Assembly: GCA_035318985.1 (NCBI GenBank)
Contig: DATHDP010000032.1
Span: forward strand, 1-31,716
From: VBAS01 sp035318985
Lineage (GTDB): Bacteria; Bacteroidota; Bacteroidia; Chitinophagales; Chitinophagaceae
Direction: 5' to 3'
DNA length: 31,716 nt
Shown: in pieces, positions 1-7,731 of the stretch
Layout: every line of letters starts with the position of its first letter
How positions within the stretch are numbered: position 1 is the first letter of the stretch
Translations under genes and position numbers: made by a program
The notes under the pieces: model-generated
Database searches by the model: none
What the model was told of the DNA's origin: nothing
What the model saw: only the letters and a program-made list of their open reading frames with translations

Positions 1-1
1 A

Positions 2-724
2 AGAGATCACTTCCTGGCAATTCCTAATGTGGACACTGTTTTGGTTGTAAATTCTTGTGCAAGGGGAAAGGCAGTACCTGAAAGTGACCTTGACTTTGCC
101 ATATTAGTGAAGCCTGATACAACTCCTGCTGAGATAAAAAACATTGATCATGCCTGGAGGATTTACTCGGAAAAACAGCCGACTTTTTTAAAATATAAGC
201 AATCAAGCCAGTTCGCACATCTGCATCTTGACATCATTGATGGGAATTACAAACCGGCAAATGTTGAAAAAGGCGAACCGATCGACTACTTTGAAATTGA
301 GATCGGAAATCAGATTTGTTATTCTGCACCTATGGATAATGCAGGTTTATATTTTAAGGATTTGCAAAACAAATGGCTTCCATACTACAATGAAGAATTA
401 CGCCTGCAGAGACTTCAAACTACAAAAGATACTTGTAACTATGACTTAGACCATATTCCGCTTTTTATCAAAAGAGAACTTTATTTTCAAGCATTTGATA
501 TATTATGCAAAGCGTTTCAAGAATACCTGCAAGTTCTATTTATTACAAACAAAATTTACCCAATAGCTTATAATAAATGGATCAGGGAACAAATTGTAAA
601 ATGGTTGAACAAGCCAGATTTGTATCCAAAACTTTCACCGATCTTGTCGATCAGTAATATAGAAAGCAACGAGATCAACGACAAGGCAAAAGATCTTCGT
701 ATGCTTTTAAGTGATCTGACTTGA
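2..724 (+). CDS. Nucleotidyltransferase-domain protein (5' end cut by window edge)
   Basis: The reading frame is open from base 2, so the GTG at 29 is not the start and the gene begins outside the window. The visible N-terminal part carries the polymerase-beta-type nucleotidyltransferase signature, read as NSCARG followed by SDLDF. The two aspartates of SDLD are the expected metal ligands. The usual glycine of the GSxxxG motif is Asn here, which may reduce activity. The C-terminal half is helical (KRELYFQAFDILCKAFQEYL) and resembles the helical domain of kanamycin-nucleotidyltransferase-like or DUF4037 proteins. Such proteins transfer a nucleotide to a small molecule or protein; the substrate cannot be told from the sequence. 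No partner gene is visible on the right. Confidence 0.7.
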   Translation, partial: RDHFLAIPNVDTVLVVNSCARGKAVPESDLDFAILVKPDTTPAEIKNIDHAWRIYSEKQPTFLKYKQSSQFAHLHLDIIDGNYKPANVEKGEPIDYFEIEIGNQICYSAPMDNAGLYFKDLQNKWLPYYNEELRLQRLQTTKDTCNYDLDHIPLFIKRELYFQAFDILCKAFQEYLQVLFITNKIYPIAYNKWIREQIVKWLNKPDLYPKLSPILSISNIESNEINDKAKDLRMLLSDLT

Positions 725-1022
725 CGAAGCAGGATCAAATTTTCATAGGCCAGGATCTCGCAGTTAATTTTTTTATTTGTAGAAGCCTCTTCTTGCGAAG
801 ACGACGGCGGTACAGAAATTCTTATTCCTATACAACTATTACGATAGTATTTCTTCCGTTACCGGTAGCAAGTTTACCTGTGACATAAAACCCCCAATAT
901 TTATTGATAGTGGAGAATTATCCTCATCTGATAAGAAAAGCAATGGGTAAGTCAAAAAACAGCCAGCATTAAAATGAGGCTGAATTTTTGTTCAGCAAAG
1001 TTTACATTAATCAACCTTACGA
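725..1022. other. Intergenic stretch of about 300 bases, no intact gene
   Basis: No complete gene is supported here. On the minus strand, 828-917 is an open stretch of 29 codons ending in TAG whose translation (NKYWGFYVTGKLATGNGRN, then TIVIVV) looks protein-like. It has no start codon and is preceded by a stop, so it could be the 3' scrap of a decayed gene. A weak hairpin with arms CAGCC and GGCTG, flanked by A and T runs, lies near 954-989. The rest presumably holds the promoter of the receiver gene at 1023, but I see no convincing box. Confidence 0.4.
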
Positions 1023-1394
1023 ATGCTAGCTAAAACAGCAATGATCATTGATGATGATGAAGACCTTGGCCGTCTATTAATTCCGATGCTTGAAGCAAGG
1101 AAGATATTGACTTTCCCTGTCTATTCGTTACACGAAGCTGAAGAATACCTCAGCTATATGAAGCCTACTGTTATTTTTCTGGACAATAGTTTTCCGGATG
1201 GCTTGGGTATAAACTTTATTCGCAATATTCATCTCGCAGATGAAGAGATAAAAATTATTATGATGACAGCTGATTCAGCGAAATGGATAGAAGAAAAAGC
1301 AAAGGAAGAAGGTATCAACTACTTTCTCAGAAAACCATTCAGCATGGAAGCGATCAATACTATTCTCGACAAGCTTAAAATTGGCAGAGCTTAG
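1023..1394 (+). CDS. Single-domain response regulator (receiver only)
   Basis: This 123-residue protein is a CheY-like receiver domain and nothing else. The acidic pocket is D10-D11-D12, the phospho-acceptor is D54 (in FLDNSFPDG), the switch threonine is T82 (in MMTAD) and the conserved lysine is K104 (in RKPF). All key residues are present, so phosphorylation is expected. There is no DNA-binding or enzymatic output domain, so it should act by protein contact or as a phosphorelay intermediate. No histidine kinase lies in the window, making this an orphan regulator. The ATG at 1023 gives a normal receiver start; no Shine-Dalgarno sequence is seen, which is usual in Bacteroidota. Confidence 0.88.
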   Translation: MLAKTAMIIDDDEDLGRLLIPMLEARKILTFPVYSLHEAEEYLSYMKPTVIFLDNSFPDGLGINFIRNIHLADEEIKIIMMTADSAKWIEEKAKEEGINYFLRKPFSMEAINTILDKLKIGRA

Positions 1395-1402
1395 ATGATG
1401 CA

Positions 1403-1428
1403 TTTACGCCAGTCCCGTAAATATTTTT
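1403..1428 (+). terminator. Probable intrinsic terminator after the receiver gene
   Basis: Arms TTTACG (1403-1408) and CGTAAA (1416-1421) enclose a 7-base loop and are followed by TATTTTTATTT. It lies just past the receiver stop codon and before the convergent dctA stop. The stem is only 6 pairs and AT-rich, so this is moderately supported. Confidence 0.4.
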
Positions 1429-1477
1429 ATTTATCGAAATCTCTACTTACTAAGACTCGGCGTGACATAAAACAATA

Positions 1478-2719
1478 TCAGCCTATTAATTTTTTAGCAG
1501 TTGGCAGATCAATTTCTTTTTCCCATTTTGCAACAACAATCGTAGCAACTGAATTACCGATAATATTTGTAAGTGCTCTTCCTTCGCTCATAAAACGGTC
1601 TATACCGAAAATTAATGCAATAGCAGCAACTGGTATATGACCAACTGTGGGTAAGGTTGCGGCCAATACAATGAAACCACTGCCCGTAACTCCTGCTGCT
1701 CCTTTAGATGTGAGCAATAAAACAAGAAGCAGTGTAAGCTGGTGGCCAATATCAAGCGGTGTATTCGTTGCCTGCGCAAGAAACACTGCTGCCATGGTTA
1801 AATAAATAGATGTACCATCAAGATTAAAAGAATAACCTGTTGGCACAACAAGGCCAACAACCGGTTCGGAGCATCCAACTTTCTTAAGTTTATCGATAAG
1901 ACCTGGCAATGCCGCTTCAGAAGAAGATGTGCCCAATACAATGAGTAGCTCTTCTTTTATATATGCCAATAAACGAAACAAATTAAACCCCGTATATTTT
2001 AAAATGCCACCCAGCACTATTACAATAAATAAAATGCAGCTGATATAAAACGAACCCATCAACTGACCCAGTTGTACAAGGGAGCCTATACCATATTTGC
2101 CAATTGTAAATGCCATGGCTCCCAAAGCTCCCAAAGGTGCCACTTTCATAATTATTTTTATGATGGCGAATAATCCACTTTCTAAGGATTGGATCCCTTT
2201 TAAAAGCGGTGAGGCTTTTTCTCCAATATTAGATAAAGCAAATCCGAGCAGAACAGAAAAAAACAATACCTGCAAAATATTACCGGTAGATAATGCATTC
2301 ACTATATTTTCAGGAATGACGTGCAGCAAGAAATCTCCTACTGATTGATTCTTGCTTTCAGCGATATAACTTTCAACAGCCTTTGTATCCAGTGATGCGG
2401 CATCAACATTCATACCCGCACCCGGCTTGAGTACATTAATGACGAGCAACCCGATTATCAAAGCAAGTGTAGTTGCCACTTCAAAATAAAGGATCGCTTT
2501 TAACCCGACACGTCCAATTTTTTTTGTGTTTTGCATACCGGCAATGCCGGAAACAATGGTGCAGAAGATGATTGGCGCAATCATCATTTTTATGAGTTTG
2601 ATAAAACCATCACCCAGTGGTTTAAGCTGAACCGCAAAATCCGGATAAAAGACGCCGAGCAATATCCCGATGGCAATGGCTATAAGTACCTGGACATATA
2701 AGACTTTGAGATATTTCAT
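1478..2719 (-). CDS. dctA: Dicarboxylate/amino acid:cation symporter (DctA/GltP family)
   Basis: The 413-residue protein is a sodium- or proton-coupled symporter of the DAACS family, an inner-membrane carrier for C4-dicarboxylates or acidic amino acids. It has the full family pattern: hydrophobic N-terminal helices, the serine-rich re-entrant loop GTSSSEAALP, the substrate-binding stretch GYSFNLDGTSIYLTMAA and the C-terminal motif DRFMSEGRALTNIIGN. The length fits DctA/GltP (about 410-440). The gene is separated by 56 bases from the hydrolase upstream and ends convergently with the receiver gene. DctA rather than GltP is inferred from general resemblance; the exact substrate is not provable here. 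Confidence 0.9.
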   Translation of the reverse strand: MKYLKVLYVQVLIAIAIGILLGVFYPDFAVQLKPLGDGFIKLIKMMIAPIIFCTIVSGIAGMQNTKKIGRVGLKAILYFEVATTLALIIGLLVINVLKPGAGMNVDAASLDTKAVESYIAESKNQSVGDFLLHVIPENIVNALSTGNILQVLFFSVLLGFALSNIGEKASPLLKGIQSLESGLFAIIKIIMKVAPLGALGAMAFTIGKYGIGSLVQLGQLMGSFYISCILFIVIVLGGILKYTGFNLFRLLAYIKEELLIVLGTSSSEAALPGLIDKLKKVGCSEPVVGLVVPTGYSFNLDGTSIYLTMAAVFLAQATNTPLDIGHQLTLLLVLLLTSKGAAGVTGSGFIVLAATLPTVGHIPVAAIALIFGIDRFMSEGRALTNIIGNSVATIVVAKWEKEIDLPTAKKLIG

Positions 2720-2775
2720 TAGTTATATTAGTGTACGTTGGTTTGAAAAATAAAAGCAATATTACCCATCTGATC

Positions 2776-3675
2776 TTATTGTTTATAAAAGCCGATCTTG
2801 GCCAGCCACGTTAAGGCATCAGGCATCCAGCGTTTATCCTCCGCTTTATTGTACAATGCAAATCCATGCCCTCCTTTTTTATAAAGAAGAAGCTGTGCTG
2901 GAATTTTATTTGCTATAAGCCTCTTATAATAGGCAATGCTGTTTCCTACTAATGAAGTACTGTCATCTTCTGCATGAACAATAAAAGCAGGAGCTGTAGC
3001 ATTTGAAATATGCAGCTCAGGAGAATAAGTTATTTTATCCCCGGGAGTTATATTCTTTCCCAATAAATTGCTTCGGGAATCGGATGTCTTTGATGTCAAT
3101 GAATCTAAAAAGCTGATTATAGGATATACCAGGATCGTAAACGCAGGCTTATGTATTTTAAATGTCGTCGCAGCCATTGCAGTAAGATGACCGCCTGCTG
3201 AAAAACCAAGTATGCCTATATGCGAAGTATCAATATTCCATTTTTTAGCATTTTTATAAACAAGTTTCATCGCCTGTTGCAGATCCTGCAAAGGAATTTT
3301 CTTATAATCGGTAAAAGCGGAATCACGCCATGTTCTATATTTTAAAACAATGGCAGCGATCCCTGAAGCAGCAAGTACTTTAGCCACATCATATCCACCA
3401 TCTTCAATTGACAACCTGGAATAGCCTCCACCCGGACAAATGATCACGGCAGTTCTTGAAGCATTTATTTTTTTGGGCAAGTATCCTGTTAAAGTAGGCC
3501 AGGTAACATTTGTTACAAAAGTTCTGCCATTGCCATTTGAGGGTTTTGAAATACTTTCTTTGTCTTTAACAGGCAATGAACCCGGGGGTGTTCCTGTATA
3601 TAATGAAATTACCTCTTGTGCCTGGGATGACAGGTTCACTAAAATAATTAATAAAAAAAATATTCTTTTACTCAT
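2776..3675 (-). CDS. Secreted alpha/beta hydrolase (esterase/acetyl-xylan-esterase-like)
   Basis: A Sec signal peptide is evident (basic MSKR, then FFLLIILVNLSSQAQ, cleavage near residue 20), so the 299-residue enzyme is exported. The fold shows the oxyanion-hole motif PGGGY (81-85), the nucleophile elbow GFSAG with Ser159, an acid in HAEDDS (Asp237/238) and the catalytic His270 in KKGGHGF. This arrangement is typical of the esterase/lipase group that Bacteroidota use for deacetylating or de-esterifying polysaccharides; the natural substrate is unknown. It lies downstream of the cupin gene on the same strand with 82 bases between. That gap contains an 8-base inverted repeat, TGCTATAT at 3689-3696 and ATATAGCA at 3739-3746. 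Confidence 0.88.
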   Translation of the reverse strand: MSKRIFFLLIILVNLSSQAQEVISLYTGTPPGSLPVKDKESISKPSNGNGRTFVTNVTWPTLTGYLPKKINASRTAVIICPGGGYSRLSIEDGGYDVAKVLAASGIAAIVLKYRTWRDSAFTDYKKIPLQDLQQAMKLVYKNAKKWNIDTSHIGILGFSAGGHLTAMAATTFKIHKPAFTILVYPIISFLDSLTSKTSDSRSNLLGKNITPGDKITYSPELHISNATAPAFIVHAEDDSTSLVGNSIAYYKRLIANKIPAQLLLYKKGGHGFALYNKAEDKRWMPDALTWLAKIGFYKQ

Positions 3676-3757
3676 TATAAATTCTTTCTGCTATATGAAT
3701 AGCAATAAAAAATCACATTTCTTGTTTCGAATTTTATAATATAGCACTGCTTAACCC

Positions 3758-4117
3758 TTAGATCTTTTCCAACTGTTCCTTAGTCATCTCATTCTTAACA
3801 TTACCTGTATTCAATGTTGTTCCTGGTTCAAACAAAACTACATGCACTTCTTCTTTTGCATTAGGACGATGTTCAACGCCACGGGGAACAATAATGAATT
3901 CTCCTTCGTTAATTGTAACCGTCTTATCACGAAACTCCATATCAAAGTTACCTTTCACTACATAAAATAGTTCATCTTCGTTATCATGATGATGCCAGAC
4001 AAACGGACCTTTGAACTTTACCAGCTTTACCATTTGACCATTGAGTTCCCCGGCAATTTTAGGACTGTAATGCTCGGAGAACTGTGAGAATTTTTCGGTA
4101 AGGTTTACTTTTTCCAT
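3758..4117 (-). CDS. Small cupin-domain protein
   Basis: This 119-residue protein is a single cupin barrel. Motif 1 gives the metal ligands His42, His44 and Glu49 (HHHDNEDELFYVVKG), and motif 2 gives His83 within PRGVEHRPN, so a bound metal ion is expected. Cupins of this size are dioxygenases, isomerases or small-molecule sensors, and the reaction cannot be assigned. The start lies 8 bases after the end of purT on the same strand, so the two are probably co-transcribed, although no functional link with purine synthesis is known to me. Confidence 0.88.
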   Translation of the reverse strand: MEKVNLTEKFSQFSEHYSPKIAGELNGQMVKLVKFKGPFVWHHHDNEDELFYVVKGNFDMEFRDKTVTINEGEFIIVPRGVEHRPNAKEEVHVVLFEPGTTLNTGNVKNEMTKEQLEKI

Positions 4118-4125
4118 AAAGATTT

Positions 4126-5289
4126 TTATTGAATTGAAATTTTATCAGCTGTTTCTTTTGCCTTTGTTCGCAAGTGATACATGTCTGCATTCAGGTCATC
4201 GTGCACCAATGCGACACCCATTCGACGGTAAGGTCTTGTTGTTGGCTTTCCGAATATCCTGACATCAGTATTGGGTTCTTCCAATGCTTGTTCTAATCCT
4301 TTTATTGTAAAATGTTCTGCTGTTTTATTTGCCAATATAACGGCACTTACCCCGGCTCGTTCAAGATAAATATGAGGTATCGGCAAACCAAGAATGGCCC
4401 TTGCATGCAATTCAAACTCGGAAAAGTTTTGTGTGCCAGCTAAAGTTACCATTCCCGTATCATGCGGCCTCGGGCTTAATTCAGAAAAATAAACGCCGTT
4501 ATGGGTTAAGAAAAACTCAACTCCCCAAATTCCTTCGCCAGTCAATACTTCGGTTACTTTCTTAGCCATCTCGCAAGCAGCCTCAAAATCGTCATCGCTT
4601 ATTACCACCGGCTGCCAGCTTTCCTGGTAATCTCCTCTTTCCTGTCTGTGTCCTATCGGTGGACAGAATAAAGTTGTTCCGTTCACCTGTGTTATCGTCA
4701 GCAATGTTATTTCCGTATGAAAAGAAATAAATTCTTCAATGATCACTTCTTTCAGATCACCTCTTGAATTATTGATAGCATAATCCCATACTTGTTGCTG
4801 GTCGTTCTCATCTCTTAATACACTTTGTCCCTTACCCGAAGAAGACATCAATGGTTTTACAACACAAGGCAAACCAATTTCACTTACAGCATTTTTAAAT
4901 TCTTCAAACGTGGTAGCGTAAAAATATTTTGCAGTTTTTAATTCCAGTTCTTTGCTTGCAAGGTCACGGATAAGCTTTCGGTTCATGGTAAAGTTGGCGG
5001 CTTTTGCACTGGGGATCACTTTGATGTTTTGCTTTTCATACTCATAAAATCGTTCTGTTCTTATTGCTTCGATCTCCGGCACTACAAGATCTGGTTTATG
5101 TTTTGCAACAATAGAATCCAACTGCTCGCCATTCAGCATATCAAGCACTTCGAATCCATCTGCCACTTGCATAGCAGGTGCTCCTGCATAACTGTCTGCA
5201 GCAATTACAGTTTGTCCCAATCTTTTTAATGCTATTACTAATTCCTTTCCAAGCTCGCCGCTTCCGAGCAGCAATATTTTTTTGTGCAT
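4126..5289 (-). CDS. purT: Formate-dependent phosphoribosylglycinamide formyltransferase (PurT)
   Basis: PurT makes formyl-GAR from GAR, formate and ATP, the folate-independent route for step 3 of purine synthesis. The 387-residue product matches the usual length (about 390). The N-terminal ATP-grasp pre-domain begins KKILLLGSGELGKE and has the family stretch GAPAMQVADG. The central ATP-grasp region includes VVKPLMSSSGKGQS and the C-terminal part reads ELSPRPHDTGMVT. I chose ATG 5289 because the protein then starts MHKKILLLGSGE as in the family; an ATG at 5313 adds eight unconserved residues and runs into a hairpin. The promoter must be very close: CAAAGTAA at 5294-5301 reads TTACTTTG on the minus strand, one base off TAnnTTTG. 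Confidence 0.95.
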   Translation of the reverse strand: MHKKILLLGSGELGKELVIALKRLGQTVIAADSYAGAPAMQVADGFEVLDMLNGEQLDSIVAKHKPDLVVPEIEAIRTERFYEYEKQNIKVIPSAKAANFTMNRKLIRDLASKELELKTAKYFYATTFEEFKNAVSEIGLPCVVKPLMSSSGKGQSVLRDENDQQQVWDYAINNSRGDLKEVIIEEFISFHTEITLLTITQVNGTTLFCPPIGHRQERGDYQESWQPVVISDDDFEAACEMAKKVTEVLTGEGIWGVEFFLTHNGVYFSELSPRPHDTGMVTLAGTQNFSEFELHARAILGLPIPHIYLERAGVSAVILANKTAEHFTIKGLEQALEEPNTDVRIFGKPTTRPYRRMGVALVHDDLNADMYHLRTKAKETADKISIQ

Positions 5290-5311
5290 GATGCAAAGTA
5301 ATTTATTTACC

Positions 5312-5345
5312 AATAAAAATCCCGTCTCGCCTAAGGCGAGACGGG
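5312..5345 (-). terminator. Strong intrinsic terminator hairpin between the SnoaL-like gene and purT
   Basis: Bases 5321-5345 form an almost perfect palindrome: 12-base arms (CCCGTCTCGCCT and its exact complement) separated by one base. On the minus strand the stem is followed at once by a T-rich run (TTTTTATT), the layout of a rho-independent terminator for the SnoaL-like gene. Its position only 32 bases before the purT start codon is unusual. Confidence 0.8.
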
Positions 5346-5367
5346 ACTTACTAACCCCGAAATTTTT

Positions 5368-5744
5368 TCAATAGAAGAATTGCTCTTTTACAATTTTCCC
5401 ATCTTTTACTTCATACACTGCGATCTCGTCCATTTTCTGGCGACCCATACCTTTCATGGTACAGTCCATTCCCATTGCAACGCTGAAGAATCGGCCACCA
5501 ACAGCTGGTGCTGCTGAATAGCCACCATGCATTTCCTCTACCATTTCAGAAAATCTCTTTCCTTTTTCTTTAATGGCAGCCAATCCTTCTACAGATTGTA
5601 GCCCTGGTGAACCGGGAGGTTCAATGCTTACAGCATTGTCGGCAAATAATTCATTGTGGATTTGTTCCCATTGGCCAGTTGAGCCAGCTCATTAAAACGG
5701 TCAGCCACTTCCTGTGTGGTCATTACTGCTTCTAGTGTTGACAT
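5368..5744 (-). pseudogene. SnoaL-like (NTF2-fold) protein gene with a frameshift
   Basis: Two frames together encode a typical ~125-residue SnoaL-like protein. From ATG 5744 the first frame reads MSTLEAVMTTQEVADRFNEL and AQ, then goes off frame. The next frame resumes GQWEQIHNELFADNAVSIEP, then PPG-rich sequence and AAIKEKGKRFSEMVEEMHGG, ending KIVKEQFFY. The joint lies near 5677-5681, in CAACTGGCCAA, where one base appears lost (a codon such as ACT before GGC would restore the frame). The total length of 377 bases is one short of a multiple of three. Without the repair, translation stops after about 38 residues. No homopolymer is present, so a real mutation is as plausible as a read error. 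An internal ATG at 5583 would give only the C-terminal 71 residues. Confidence 0.8.
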
Positions 5745-5874
5745 AGTCTTTGGTTTAAATGTTAAAAAGGACAGAGAAGCTACGAATATTCTATAGCCGG
5801 AAAAATTAGATAATTATGAACCCCGAGATTTGTGGTATGAATGTAGCTTTAGTCATTATAAATAAATTCTTAGC

Positions 5875-6513
5875 TTGAAATTTCCAATATTAATTTTTTG
5901 TTGCTGTCTTGTTGGTTGTGCAGTTAGCAAAAATCCCCTTCGTAAAGAGATCAAACAACTTCAAAAAGGTAATATAAAAGATGATACCAGTTTTGTATAC
6001 ATATTGCCATTTGAAAACAAAAAATCTCACCTGATCGTACAAGGTTATTTTGGGATCTTTTCTCATAAAGAAAGAGCCGCACTTGATTTTAAAATGAAAA
6101 GAGGAACAAATATTCTTGCCGCAAGAGATGGTATAGTAACCAGGGCAAAAGAAGATGGCTCTAAAGGTGGTTGGAACAAAAAATACCGTAGCGAAGGAAA
6201 TAATATTATCATTCAACACAGTGATAACTCAAGAAGCGGTTATTGGCATTTACAAAAAGACGGAGCTCTGGTAAAAGTTGGTGATACTGTCAGGCAGGGA
6301 CAAATAATTGGGCTGAGCGGAAAAACAGGTTATGCCGCCATGCCGCATTTACATTTTATAGTTTGGAAAAATGATAGTCGTGGGTGGCAGCAAATAGCAA
6401 CAAGATTTCAAACTTCAAAAGGAATAAAATACCTGCGACCATGGAAATGGTATCGAAACAAAGCCACTTCTTCTCCGGGTATTTCCCATCCAATGGAAAC
6501 CACGGGTCAATAA
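5875..6513 (+). CDS. M23-family metallopeptidase lipoprotein
   Basis: The product has a lipoprotein signal with lipobox LVGC near residues 12-15 (ILIFCCCLVGCAVS), so it is likely anchored in an envelope membrane. The rest is a LytM/M23 peptidase-like domain: the SHKERAALDF segment supplies His and Asp ligands in the longer-spaced form seen in Bacteroidota M23 proteins, GTNILAARDGIV follows, and the second zinc motif is MPHLHF (HxH). It should cut peptide cross-links in peptidoglycan or act on related envelope substrates. The start is TTG 5875; an in-frame stop at 5863 excludes anything longer and no ATG fits before the signal peptide. Its TAA stop overlaps the pnuC ATG by one base (TAATG), implying translational coupling. 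Confidence 0.88.
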   Translation: MKFPILIFCCCLVGCAVSKNPLRKEIKQLQKGNIKDDTSFVYILPFENKKSHLIVQGYFGIFSHKERAALDFKMKRGTNILAARDGIVTRAKEDGSKGGWNKKYRSEGNNIIIQHSDNSRSGYWHLQKDGALVKVGDTVRQGQIIGLSGKTGYAAMPHLHFIVWKNDSRGWQQIATRFQTSKGIKYLRPWKWYRNKATSSPGISHPMETTGQ

Positions 6514-7175
6514 TGCCAATTTTTTACCGCTTAAATTTGAAAAAAATTGCTTTGAGTTTACAGGAAATTTGGCAACAGTTTATTGAGGGAATGAAAAATA
6601 CTACATTGTTTGAATACATAGCTGTGTTTGCCGGTATTGCGAGTGTGTGGTATAGCAGAGTGGAAAATATATTGGTTTACCCGGTGGGGCTTATCAATAC
6701 CATTATATATGTATGGCTAAGTATACAAGGGCAACTATTTGGTGAGGCTTCGGTAAATCTTTATTATACAGTGATGAGTATTTATGGTTGGATACTTTGG
6801 ACAAAAAAAGACAAAGAACAACATACTATTGTTCATGTTAAGTTTTCAGATCGCCGCTGGTGGTTATATCAATTGGCTTTTTTTGCAGCTTTTTATCTCA
6901 CCATCTTCATCTCACTTACTTATTTAAAAAGATCCTTTGCTCCCGGAGCAATTCCCTGGGCAGATGCTTTTGCAAGTGCAACCGCATTTACCGGCATGTG
7001 GTTGATGACAAAGAAAAAAGTGGAAAGCTGGTATTGGTGGATCGCTACTAATATTGCTTCTATTCCTTTATACTTTGTAAAACATTATGTTTTTACCAGT
7101 GTGTATTATCTTGTATTATTAATAATGGCTGTTTGGGGATTAATGGAATGGAGGAAAAGAGCTGCCTTAAAATAA
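6513..7175 (+). CDS. pnuC: Nicotinamide riboside transporter PnuC
   Basis: PnuC carries nicotinamide riboside across the inner membrane by facilitated diffusion; trapping depends on the downstream kinase. The ~220-residue protein has about seven hydrophobic segments and the family core: VWYSRVENILVYPVGLIN, then the NLYYTVMSIYGWILW stretch with its tryptophan pair, and a second half with WADAFASATAFTGMWLM and ESWYWWIATNIASIPLY. I chose ATG 6513, which overlaps the M23 stop; a shorter start at 6591 (MKNTTLFEY) is also possible. The nadR-type kinase two genes downstream supports the substrate assignment. Confidence 0.9.
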   Translation: MPIFYRLNLKKIALSLQEIWQQFIEGMKNTTLFEYIAVFAGIASVWYSRVENILVYPVGLINTIIYVWLSIQGQLFGEASVNLYYTVMSIYGWILWTKKDKEQHTIVHVKFSDRRWWLYQLAFFAAFYLTIFISLTYLKRSFAPGAIPWADAFASATAFTGMWLMTKKKVESWYWWIATNIASIPLYFVKHYVFTSVYYLVLLIMAVWGLMEWRKRAALK

Positions 7176-7179
7176 TTTT

Positions 7180-7731
7180 ATGAGTTATTGCACATTCATC
7201 AACTCTCTGAAACCCGATGAACAAAACGTTCATCGGGAATACCATGATAAGCACTATGGTTTTCCTATTCACGATGATAATGAACTTTTCTGCCGTTTGA
7301 TCTTAGAGATCAATCAAGCGGGTTTAAGTTGGACAACGATCCTGAATAAACAACAAGGTTTCCGGAAAGCCTATCACAATTTTGAAATAAAAAAAGTGGC
7401 TGCGTATAAAGAAAAAGATTTTAAACGCCTGATGAATGATGCGGGTATTATCCGAAACCGTTTAAAGATCCATGCGGCAATTGAAAATGCAAAAACAATT
7501 ATTCGGTTGCAAAAAGAATTTAAATCTTTTGAAAACTGGTTAGACCATCATCATCCCAAAACAAAAGATGAGTGGACAAAGTTGTTCAAACAAACCTTTC
7601 GTTTTACCGGCGGTGAAATTGTAAATGAATTTTTAATGAGTACCGGCTTTCTTCCAAATGCACACGAAGAAAGCTGTCCGATCTATAAAAAAATAATAAA
7701 AGCAAAACCTGCATGGAACAAAAGCCGCTGA
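7180..7731 (+). CDS. tag: DNA-3-methyladenine glycosylase I
   Basis: Tag removes 3-methyladenine from alkylated DNA, starting base-excision repair. The 183-residue length matches the family. The structural zinc ligands are all present: Cys4, His22 (in EYHDKHYG) and the C-terminal pair His162/Cys166 (in AHEESCPIY). The catalytic-pocket segment reads ILEINQAGLSWTTIL, with Glu43 at the place of the E. coli Glu38. DAGIIRNRLKI is also typical. It starts 4 bases after pnuC, and its end overlaps the start of the nadR-type kinase gene by 19 bases, so it is in the same operon. Confidence 0.95.
   Translation: MSYCTFINSLKPDEQNVHREYHDKHYGFPIHDDNELFCRLILEINQAGLSWTTILNKQQGFRKAYHNFEIKKVAAYKEKDFKRLMNDAGIIRNRLKIHAAIENAKTIIRLQKEFKSFENWLDHHHPKTKDEWTKLFKQTFRFTGGEIVNEFLMSTGFLPNAHEESCPIYKKIIKAKPAWNKSR

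Noticed and set aside
29..724. Nucleotidyltransferase gene starting at GTG 29
   Set aside because: The frame is open to the left edge and the conserved motif needs upstream residues, so the gene is truncated by the window rather than starting there.
4126..5313. purT starting at the ATG at 5313
   Set aside because: The added eight residues are not part of the family N-terminus and the start would abut the terminator T run; ATG 5289 matches PurT.
5321..5345. Palindrome as part of a mobile element or CRISPR-like repeat
   Set aside because: Only one copy is present and it is followed by a T run, as in an ordinary terminator.
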